Positions 51,953-61,043 of a DNA stretch of 64,000 bases are shown here, one piece after another (the first letter of the stretch is position 1; each line of letters begins with the position of its first letter). Position numbers and translations under genes: made by a program. The DNA is taken from the NCBI RefSeq assembly GCF_910592395.1, contig NC_088308.1, positions 25,311,501-25,375,500 on the forward strand, given 5' to 3'. The notes under the pieces are model-generated. The model did not search any database. It saw only the letters and a program-made list of their open reading frames with translations, and was not told where the DNA came from. Source of the stretch: Lineus longissimus (lineage: Eukaryota > Nemertea > Pilidiophora > Heteronemertea > Lineidae).

Positions 51953-53062
51953 ATGCCTGCATTTGTCCCAGGAGGTGACAGGGACTACTGGTTCGCTGGC
52001 GGCATAAACAATTTCTACCAACGGCGAAATCGCGGTAATAACCAATTCGGTGCTGCAGAGTCCGCCTTTCGGTTAACCATCGCCATCATCGGATGTGCCA
52101 TCAACTTTGCTATACTCATCGGCGTCTGCATAACACGGAGTTACCATCGACCAATAATTATCTTGGTGTTCAATCTGACATTTATAAATCTTGCTATCTG
52201 CGTGTTTTACATTCCCGTCTATTCATTTGGATTTGTATTGGATCTTCAGGAAGATAACTTCTGCCTTGGAATAGTCAGCATCTTTCGTGAACTGAGCGCC
52301 GTGTCGTTGACTTCTCAGATGCTGTTTGCCTTTCATATGCTATGCACGGCTGAAGGTCGCCCTGACCTCTTCACACCGCTGAAGACTGTTGGATACATCT
52401 TGGTCATCTGGATTTGTAACATGATGTGTTTCGTCAGTCCAGTGTACGTAGGGATGGGCATCAGCCATATTCAATTGCACAAGTCTGACGTGATGTGTAG
52501 AAACTTCACCAGAGATATCAGAGAGTCGTTCAAAATCCACCCAATTGTGAGCAAGTCATTTGCTACTCTTGAACTCCTGTTGCAAATGGCACAGTTCATT
52601 GTAACTTGTTTTGTCGTCAACGGGATACATCGGGTCATCCTCAAGGGCAAACACGAAAGGAAAGCGTCTTCAGTCTGTCAAAAGAACTACAACAGAGTCA
52701 GCCGCACCACTGGGTACTTCCTTCTCTGTTTTCTTGTCGTCTGGACGCCATTGATCACGATCAACCTGCTCCTGCTCCTCGGGTACGATATCAGCTATGC
52801 GGCCGCTCACGCATCTCTGGACTTCTTCTTTCTAAGTCCGATTCTGGTTGCTACTGGTTTGATATTCGGTGTGCGTTCCGTCAGGTATGGCGTCGGGAAA
52901 TGCTGCAATGCAACGTGTTGTATGGATTTCGGGGGCGAACCACGGGTGCCTAGGCAAGTGAAGAGACAGTCAAGTAGTTATTCATCAGCTCTCAAATCGG
53001 CTGCTCTCGTTAGTGGCGAATCCGTTACATCCCTGACAGCTGGTTTCAACCAACCAGCATAA
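51953..53062 (+). CDS. Intronless rhodopsin-like GPCR, atypical, orphan
   Basis: A single 369-aa open frame with seven hydrophobic helices at about residues 38-60, 67-92, 105-131, 145-169, 203-227, 253-277 and 286-307. Class A hallmarks present are Cys at the start of TM3 (C104) with a Cys in the second extracellular loop (C182), and WTP in TM6 (W264, P266). Others are altered: the DRY motif after TM3 is replaced by HML within FAFHMLCTAEG, and NPxxY in TM7 by SPILV. The second extracellular loop has an NFT glycosylation site. The C-terminal tail begins with the cysteine cluster CCNATCC (317-323), likely palmitoylated, and ends in a Ser-rich stretch. There is no signal peptide; the 35-residue N-terminus is rich in N and R. 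ATG context AAACCATGC is acceptable. The ligand is unknown; such intronless diverged receptors are common in lineage-specific invertebrate expansions. Loss of Arg in DRY may mean unusual G-protein coupling. Confidence 0.85.
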   Translation: MPAFVPGGDRDYWFAGGINNFYQRRNRGNNQFGAAESAFRLTIAIIGCAINFAILIGVCITRSYHRPIIILVFNLTFINLAICVFYIPVYSFGFVLDLQEDNFCLGIVSIFRELSAVSLTSQMLFAFHMLCTAEGRPDLFTPLKTVGYILVIWICNMMCFVSPVYVGMGISHIQLHKSDVMCRNFTRDIRESFKIHPIVSKSFATLELLLQMAQFIVTCFVVNGIHRVILKGKHERKASSVCQKNYNRVSRTTGYFLLCFLVVWTPLITINLLLLLGYDISYAAAHASLDFFFLSPILVATGLIFGVRSVRYGVGKCCNATCCMDFGGEPRVPRQVKRQSSSYSSALKSAALVSGESVTSLTAGFNQPA

Positions 53063-53274
53063 GTGGGTCCTAAGTAGTGACTGGGTGGGGAGAACATGTA
53101 TGTAGAAGGCGAAGCAATTTTGCATGATTCCGACTGAAAATGAGTAGGGGGAAAGGGCACAATGTACGGAGAAGACGAGGCAATTTTTGAAATTCAAAGC
53201 ATGTGTCGATTGATTAAGAAAAGAACTATGTGTTGCATTTGGCATTTGATATGTGTAGAATCTGTACAGAACAT

Positions 53275-53280
53275 AATAAA
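53275..53280 (+). terminator. Poly(A) signal of the 7TM receptor gene
   Basis: AATAAA 213 bp after the receptor stop codon, with no earlier canonical signal. It fits a short 3' UTR. The next gene converges from the other strand and ends at 53580. Confidence 0.55.
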
Positions 53281-53579
53281 TAGTTTCCAGCAAAATGGTC
53301 ATTCTGTTTTTATGTATATGTGGCATTGAAATTCCATTGTATGGGAAAGCAACCCTTGAAAGAACCAGAAGTGGCTGATGAAGGTTTCCGTCATGAGACT
53401 GTTCTTGAATATGTCACAGAATCCCATTAGCATGATTTCAATACTGGCATTGATAAGTTTCTCATAGGTTCACACCGCTTGGTGAAAAAGCAGCTTTTTG
53501 GTTGTAGATTTCTCTTGATAATTCAATTTAAGAGGCAACAAAGAATCTATGTGTATACATAGAGCTCAAGACGTAGTGT

Positions 53580-56500
53580 TCAGTTGACCTCGAGTTTTGT
53601 GTAAAGGGGTACCCGACACTGACCTCCCCTTTGCTGGAATGTTAGCACCTGTGTGTGCGTACCACGGCTGATGACAGTCAACTTGTCCGGAAGATTCGGT
53701 GTCAGTGATCTTTTCTTCCTCCTGGGCCTCTTTTTGCACATGGGGTGATTGGTGACGGCCCTAAAGCTCTGACCGATTGCCTTACCCGTGCCAGTCCAGT
53801 TGCTAGACGTCACACCCTTGGGAAACACTCCACTTGAAGAGAATACAATTTTTTTCGGCACTTGCTTACTTTTCCTTCCGCTATTGTCATTTTCATCAAC
53901 ACGATCGATTTGGTTCTGATCACAATCATCTTCAGTTAAAAGCTTCATCTCAACCCTGCCATCGATGTCTTTTTGAATGACATTCTTCCAATGAGGTTTT
54001 CCCGTATCTTTGGAATTAGCAGCTGGAACAGCTAAATCTATTTCACTGGAGGAATATTCCCTAATCGGCGCAATGCTGTCCTCACGCTCATCGTCAGATA
54101 GGTCGTTATCGCTGTGTTCATTTCCACAGGGAGTCCGACCTCTAGAGCCATTGGCAAACCAGTTGTATCTCTGTCTCCTCCATGCGTCATCCTCGTCCGT
54201 CCAAAGGCGGTTTCGTGCTCCACCGGGACAGCCCCTGGTGTTGGCATCGTGGGATGTTCGCTCTGAAATGCAATGATCTTCGAATCAATGACATTAAGAT
54301 TTTAAAACGTCCCAATGACGTACAACTAAATGGTTGAACAGGGCCAACAAATGGCTCTGGTCAAAACATGCCCTTGGCGTGGCGGATATTCATCAACCAC
54401 CAAACCTTTGGACCTTTTTGCCCGTATCACGACCTCCTGATAACGAAGTCGAACAATGGAAGCGTTTGCCTTGACGTTAGCTGATTAGTTTGCCAGGGTT
54501 GTATATTAATTACCTTCATCGGATGAATAGTGATCATTAGCACCATAGCCGCCATCTGACGATTCACCACTGCTACTGGTAGCCGCCCGCCGTCTGTGGC
54601 GAGTAAGAGGAGAATTGCAATTATCCGACAGGCTTGCAGACGACCTACTTATCAACGACGACAGACTGATGTTGCTCCCTGACCGGTATGCGGTAGAATT
54701 ACTGTAGCTTCTTGTCAATGCTTCGAACGCATCGCGGGATTCGATGCTCGCTTTGGTCCTACAGGAGGCAGACGATCCTGCAGACGACAAACGGCTGTTA
54801 ATCGATTCATTTGAATCAGACTTCGAGGCGCTTGTTTGGGATAGAAGGCAATCCCCTTTGCTGGATCCACCTGGCTGACTTGAACACACTGGCCCTTTAA
54901 TTGATCCGTCATCTAAGATTCTTTCAGTATCAAAGGACATCACAGAGTCCGTCTTTTTACTGCCTACGTGGCTGTTGTCCTCACTCGAACCGCTTTTGCG
55001 AGACAAACCGAAGTCATTGGCATGTCCATCGTCTGCCACATCTGTGATCTCAGCCGAAACTGAATTTTGCGCCTGTCTACTATCGTCCTCCTGTTGACAT
55101 GATCCACTCTTTCTCCCTTGAGAGGAAGAGGACGAGGACGAGGAAACAGCTCCAATGTTGCACTTCAGCATCTTCTCAAAGCTGGCCACATCTTCAGAAA
55201 GGACGTTTATGTGAAAAGAGCTTTCAGTCGACGTTGATGATACATTAAATTCATTACTTTCTATAACATGATCGAATATCTCGGCACTGTCTTCTGTCAT
55301 ATCATCATCTTGTCTGACACAATCTCTGTTCACTGATGCTTGGACTGGTTCACTTTCAGTTCTGGCCGTTTCACTGGATTCTATTTGACTGTCCCAACTA
55401 CAACTACCCCACACATCAATAACCGGGTGGCACTTCACGCTCTTGCTTGGAGTCGAGCTATCCATTGCGAGATCCTGGATGTAGGCAGTGGTAACCGACG
55501 GCGGTTCTGCCTGTTCTCCCCAATCGTCGCTCGTCAAAGATGAACGCCATCCACAATTTTGATCTTCTTGACTTTTTGGTATCCCATCTTGGCACACAGG
55601 TGTAGAGTTTGTGACATCATCAATGGACATGTGGGCCAAATAGCTACAAACATCGTCGTATTCTTTCTGCAATTCTTCCGCTGCTTGTAGTGTGTATTTC
55701 ATTTTCATCAATGTCTGCCTTACTGCTTTTTTACTTTCTCGTCGTAGCTGTTGGCATACTGCTGTTTCTTTTTCGCGGTCTCTCCAAGACGTCCACTTGC
55801 TCTGACATTCCCCTAGATCGACAGTCATGTTGTCCTTTTGCCCAATCTCAGTCCCTATTACATTCAGTTTCTGTTTTTCAGCTTGAAAGGTAGACATGTT
55901 AATGGTCATCTTCAAATATTGCTCAACCCAATCCGTGTCTATACCAGTTGCACTTAGGTTACTGACGTTCCTGATACACTTTTCCTTCTTGATGTTACAC
56001 TTATCTGGGCCATTTTCTTCAGCAATGGAGTCAGATCTTGAGGTGGAATTCTCAGTGTGGTTTTTGATACCGGCGTCATCTTTGAAAATGTTCAGCGTTT
56101 CCGAAACACTAGAAGCTCCAGGCATTACGCCCTCTTTCGATGAGACACTGGGAATATGTATACCGACTTTCTCACGGACAATGCTTGATGGGGAAGTCAT
56201 GTTTATACCGTCTGCGTAGACACTCTCGCTCCTGTCCTTTACCCGTTCATTAATTTTCGTTACTTCTGTTTCATCTTTGTTATCGACGATGTTTAGTCCA
56301 GTAGAAACGACCTTTGGTTTTAGTTTCACCACAATTTTCCCTCCGACTTTTTTAGTTTTAGTTGATTTACCATCGGTCAAGGTAGTACCAGCCCTCACCA
56401 TCTCTTTTAGTTTCGTGTAATTCATTTTTCCGGGTGTCCCCCCATCGCGCGCACTGGCTTGTCGACTGTTACCTCTAATTCGCCTAGCATGATAATTCGG

Positions 56501-57213
56501 ATGAACAGAAAGCTGATTGAAACATTTAATATTAGCTGCTTTTCGACGTGACTGATTCCAGTGGCGGTGGTAATCTTCCCAGTTGAAAGGGTCGCACGGG
56601 ACCTCTGCAATTGCTGAGGAATACCGCAGGGATGATTGTGTCACCTTCTCCCGGGTATCGTGAAAATGGAAAGGCAGTCTGTCGGGTATGAGCCGTTCTT
56701 CTTGTCCATAAAAAGGATTACCATGTGAAAAAGGCTGCAGTTGCGCGTCATCCCATTCTTTACCTGGAAAAGAAAACGAGCACACATCATTATATTAATA
56801 TGGGATGGCGTATATAAGTCAATACAAAAAGTATATGCTATATAGGCCTACGTTACAAACTTCATAACTACATCCGGTTTATTACTAAGTAAGTAGGGTA
56901 GGGAAGAAAAGAATTTGGGGAGACATTAAAAGTGACGAAATCAGACATAACAGTGATATAAACTGGAAGAAATTGGAAATGAAAATGACTGAGACCTACC
57001 CTGTGGACGGTGTGGCAGTTCGTCCCGCCTCTCTTGAATGCACCCGGAAGAATGTCCTTGCCGTAGGCCTAGGTGATTTTGTGGCGCAGGGGGGTTTGTT
57101 TTCTGTCTTTTACTTTCGGTGGAGGAGTCGTTGATTACTTGGGAGGAGTCAATGTCTACGGGACAAGAATTGCCAAACACTGCTTTACTCAAAGATGTAA
57201 CAAAGTCCCACAT
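53580..57213 (-). CDS. Unrecognised 1048-aa serine-rich, largely disordered protein
   Basis: Three exons join in frame to 3147 bases: 57213-57000 (ATG), 56763-54514, 54262-53580 (stop TGA). Both junctions are phase 1 with GT-AG ends. The N-terminus (MWDFVTSLSKAVFG) looks like an amphipathic helix. Residues 72-170 are the most ordered-looking part, with NPFYGQEE, HFHDTREK and DPFNWEDYHRHWNQSRR. A basic patch (KTKKVGGKIVVKLKPK) follows near 205-225. A Lys/Arg/Glu-rich helix lies around 390-440 (for example RRESKKAVRQTLMKMKYT). The next 300 residues are Ser/Asp/Glu rich with an eight-Ser run. The C-terminal exon has a Trp-rich RLWTDEDDAWRRQRYNWF and a nuclear-localisation-like KKRPRRKKR. I cannot assign a family; a nuclear or scaffold role is only a guess from composition. 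The long central exon and clean phases make the gene itself secure. Its end is convergent with the receptor gene. Confidence 0.8.
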
Positions 57214-57273
57214 CTTCTACAAATGTGGGAAATAATCACCTTGTGACAGCATAATGGCGACCGATGGACCAGT

Positions 57274-57455
57274 ATGATGCTATTTCATGCTTTGGTTCAG
57301 AACAACCGTCGCGCACTGACGACGTTACGGCGACGCGACGACATTGTTAAAATAGTGAGGTTTCGCATGCAAACGATTTACAATAACGTTTACGTTTACG
57401 CTAATAGAATCCGGGCAGCGCATAGACGCCACCACAGAGTCAAACTAATGTGTAA
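57274..57455 (+). CDS. Possible first coding exon, divergent from the 1048-aa gene (unrecognised)
   Basis: An ORF beginning MMLFHALVQNNRRALTTLRR runs 57274-57451 and ends at a strong donor, ATGT|GTAAGT (donor at 57452-57453). The sequence is Arg-rich, CpG-rich and without stops. It starts only 60 bp from the ATG of the minus-strand gene, so if real the two would share a very tight bidirectional promoter. The N-terminal Arg-rich helix recalls some transposase-derived genes, but this is weak. No downstream exon has been tied to it. Confidence 0.25.
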
Positions 57456-58143
57456 GTAAATGGAAGGGGACGTGTTCGGAGGAGGGGAGTAAAAGGACCG
57501 CGTGTACGAGCCCCGTGCCGACCGGTGTTCCACTGTAAATGGAAGGGAACGTGGATGGAGAAGGATGCCAAATAGTAAAAAGGGCAGGGCCCTGGATGCA
57601 TTATTTCGCTTTCTGATAATCATTTTTGAGATACGGGCCCACCAATTTTGATTCATAGCAATGTTAGTGAGCAATGTTTTAAAGCTAAACTCGAGCCCAC
57701 TCGTCGTCATATTTGTCTGGGGAGGAGGCTGCTGGGCCACTTGGTCTGAGCTATCATCATCTCACTATATGCTTGTGAAGACAGGTACAACCTTGGCCGT
57801 CTCTTCTATACCGCAGACACCCTTGGTCTGAGCTATCATCTCACTATCTTTCCGAAAACATGCACAACCCGGCGTCTTTTCCCTCAGGAAAAATGTGTCT
57901 CTTCATTTGCATCATCCACAATTCAGATTTCACCATGGTGAATCCCTGATCATTTTCATTAGGGCATTGATTGAAAAATTGTCTGTTTTACTAAGATTTA
58001 TGTGATGACATGACATATTCTTCATGCACGCATTCGCCGTCCGTCGTTGTCAGAAAGAGCGTATTGCATGACCGCAACTGCTGCCTCGAGAGTGTACCTG
58101 CAGTGCTGCCATCCATATGCATTCACTGAAACTACTATTAATC

Positions 58144-58477
58144 CCGGTTATACTAATTCCCGACCTACCCCGACCTTTACCGACTTGCAGAAAATGCTGC
58201 CAAAATATAGTGTTTTTATCATCAAAATGTTTATATTTGTACTGTTAACATACATATACAGCACGTCTGTTAATTTCAAGGCTTTTGAACGATGCTAAGT
58301 TGAGCAAATAAACTCCAATAATTACATATATTAACCGACCGCAATTTTTCTGCAGGTCGGCAATCTTTGTTAGTTGTGGTTGTCGCTTCTTGTCAACTGC
58401 ACATGCATGTGCTCGTGTCAGGCCTTGTCTGAACCCAGCATTAATAGCGGGAAAATAGCACGTGGCTGGCTTTGGCG
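58144..58477 (+). repeat. Dispersed repeat, copy A (with about 140-bp insertion)
   Basis: The left part (ATACTAATTCCCGACCTACC, to about 58183) and right part (from CCGACCGCAATTTTTCTGCA at about 58336 to 58477, ending GCACGTGGCTGGCTTTGGCG) together match copy B at 60828-61003 in inverted orientation. About 140 bp between the parts are absent from copy B: either an insertion here or a deletion there. It is non-coding. Confidence 0.75.
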
Positions 58478-58734
58478 CTAGTTGCAAGGGAATTTTTTAA
58501 CTTTTTAACTTTTTAAAAACTTTCCTTTTACTTTCAGGTCAGATAAAGATGGCAGTGTCAATTAAAATCAGCTGAGATTATATCAGATTTTGAACAAGAT
58601 TGATTCTTTCCATGAAAGTGCTTTCGTGATAAAAGTCCACAGATTATGATACGGAGAGTTCATTCAGGTTGTATTAGTTGTGTGCGCGTTTTTGCGTTAC
58701 GCGGTCTTTTCTTTAAGTAAAAAAGAAAAAGAAA

Positions 58735-58845
58735 AATGTTGTCCACAACCGGATTCGAACTCGCGACCTTTGGATCGAACATCGTATTCTGCTATTTCTG
58801 ACGAGCGCTCCACCAACTGCTCTGATGTTTCTAAGACGTCTGACG
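58735..58845 (-). repeat. tRNA-like SINE fragment
   Basis: On the minus strand, GTTGGTGGAGCGCTCG resembles a tRNA A-box and GAGTTCGAATCCGG a B-box, separated by about 60 bp. The acceptor and T stems do not pair and the box spacing is too long for an ordinary tRNA, so this is not a functional tRNA gene. It probably is the head of a tRNA-derived SINE. A T-rich tract, RNA polymerase III terminator-like, follows on the minus strand. Confidence 0.5.
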
Positions 58846-60270
58846 TCATGTATTTGTCGAAATATGATTGGCTTAAAGTCCCTGTACAAATGTACAATGC
58901 ACTGCCCAAAAGGTTCAGGAAAAAAAATTCGCTAGTGGCTTGAGTCATTCCCCTGGTGGGGACTTTCAGAACTTGTTGGCTGTGGTAAACGAGAAGTCTC
59001 CGGTCTTTCACAGCCGGCGGCTGGTGTGAGCATCTTGACCCTCAAGCCTTGGAGCCACTACGCCGACCCGGACTCCGTTACACCAACGGACCAATTAACT
59101 CTGATGGTTCAGAATGGGTGAGAGGGGAGAAACAGTCTTCCGTCTTGTATGACTTCATGACGTCGGCCCCACATATACCCACATGCCAATTTTTTCCAGG
59201 TGGGGCAATCCAATGAAGGCTGAAGCTTTTATAATAAGCCTGGCAAGATTGGATCACTAATTTTTAGTTCGTCTTACCCAGGAGACAGGAGTGTTTAATG
59301 GACAACCCATTAAGTGACCCGATCGAATCAAGTTTGATATCATGCTATCAAAGTTGGCAATTGTATTCTGTTTCGAATGATTGCAGGTTTCGAAACTGAG
59401 CGCCCCTACGAACGACGAACTACAAAGTACGAATGTCTGTCGAGTCATCAAGTCCTCTATCTGTTAATTGATTTACACAACACTGAACCATGCTTTATAC
59501 TTGGTTGTAGAAGAAATTGGGGAAATGATTTTTAAAAAATCGTCGATAAAATGCCTTTACATCGTCTTTTGGCTAACGGAACCTGCCTAATGCAATTCCA
59601 CAGCTCAGCATATGTACATGTACAAGTATGTATGCTAAAGCAAAACCCACATTTTGACAATAAAAATATAATGCCTGTCATATTGATCATTGACAGAACA
59701 AAGGTCTCGCTTGAGCAGATAACTACGAGCCGGCGAATGCTGTGACGTCAAATGTATTGTCTTTGGTCATGATCGGTCGCGGTTGATTTGAACGCCAGTC
59801 GGTTGGTGTGTGAGGTGCGGAGAACATCGCGGGAACACTTTCTCCGATTTCAAACGTAAAAATGCCTTCAAATTTTCCGAAACAAATCAAAACGGCTGCA
59901 GCAGAAGGTTAGGCACAGTATCTATTCCTGATAAAGGTATGGGTTGGTTTCAAAGGGTTTTTATTGTAGAAATAGTCATACAATCAAGGCGGGAATGAAC
60001 TGCGCTGTTTGAAATTTCAAGCCAGACATGTTGAATTATGTACATCACTGCACTTCATGTACATATGTTCAACGGCAATTTTAATTGCCACCCCTAATCA
60101 AATACCATTTGCTCAAAGAAACTAAAGGCACATGTCCAAGTCATAATGGTGAAGATGGAAGTGATCATGTTAAATCAGCGAGATCCCATCACTCGGCTCT
60201 TCTATCCTGTGATGTGGAAATCTCCACTGAATTCATGACGGTTTGTCTAATTATATGTAAATTGGCGTAA

Positions 60271-60468
60271 ACAGTTAACAGTTTTAAATTCAACAACCAT
60301 TCATTTGGCGGCCACTATCCCGACTGTGGTGTAGCACCCGACTGTAACTGGCATGAAAAGGGGATACGCTGGTTATGGATGTCAGATCGTGGTTCCCTGA
60401 CCTTTGCAAACAATTTCACTGGACGTAACCCACGCGGCGACACCAAGGACCGCTGGCTGATCTATTGA
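60271..60468 (+). other. Open stretch ending in TGA, possible orphan last exon
   Basis: Between an in-frame TAA (60268-60270) and TGA (60466-60468) is an open frame encoding a Trp/Cys-containing peptide (GGHYPDCGVAPDCNWHEKG, then WLWMSDRGSLTF and DRWLIY). An acceptor-like AAACAG lies at 60269-60274 and another at 60278-60282. There is no upstream start in frame, so it would have to be a terminal exon or an exon relic. I do not recognise the family. Confidence 0.2.
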
Positions 60469-60827
60469 TATGTTCGTATATAGGGTGTCAAAGTCGGAGA
60501 GAAGAAGAGCCACTCTTCTCTTGTAGGGGGTTCACTTGGAAGTGTTTGCATTTGTTAGCCTATAAACACAAGATTTTAATCCTTCAGTCTTGGGTTTGGC
60601 GGAGAGAACTAATCTTACATAAGTCCCAGAACAATATCATATGTCTTTATGGCAATATTTATTACTGGGACCCAGTACAGTGCCGTTCTATCCAATATTC
60701 CTGGGGCTGTTGGAGAGGCTTCTTGTCTAAACAGTGCCATTCTGCCCCCTCTAAGGCATATGTTGGTAACTAATGAATTGACTGCGATATGAAAGCAGGT
60801 TAAACACAAGGTGTTAATTCTTAATTC

Positions 60828-61003
60828 GCCAAAGCCAGCCACGTGCTATTTTCCCGCGATTAATGCTAGGTTCAGACAAGGCCGGACACGAGCATATGTA
60901 TGTACAGTTACAAGAAGCGACAATCACAACTAACAAAGATTGCCGACCTGCAGAAAAATTGCGGTCGGGAAAAGTCGGGGTAGGTCGGGAATTAGTATGA
61001 CCC
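60828..61003 (-). repeat. Dispersed repeat, copy B, abutting the SNX14 start
   Basis: This is the inverted match to 58144-58477 without the 140-bp interior. It ends (GGAATTAGTATGACCC) 41 bp before the SNX14 start codon, so the repeat forms most of the immediate 5' flank or UTR of that gene. It contains a CACGTG E-box at about 60840. Confidence 0.75.
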
Positions 61004-61043
61004 GTTGATCCCGATAGATGGCGGTGCCGATGTCACAACAAAA

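Larger units (their letters stand above)
57456..60270. other. Repeat-bearing intergenic stretch
   Basis: It contains repeat copy A (58144-58477) and a tRNA-like SINE fragment (58735-58845), annotated separately. TGAGCTATCATC followed by TCACTAT is duplicated at about 57747 and 57823. No gene is supported; ORFs at 58047, 58680 and 59810 overlap repeats or lack coding features. Confidence 0.45.

Noticed and set aside
58735-58845. Functional tRNA gene
   Set aside because: A- and B-box-like motifs are present, but the stems do not pair and box spacing is too long. It is treated as a SINE fragment.
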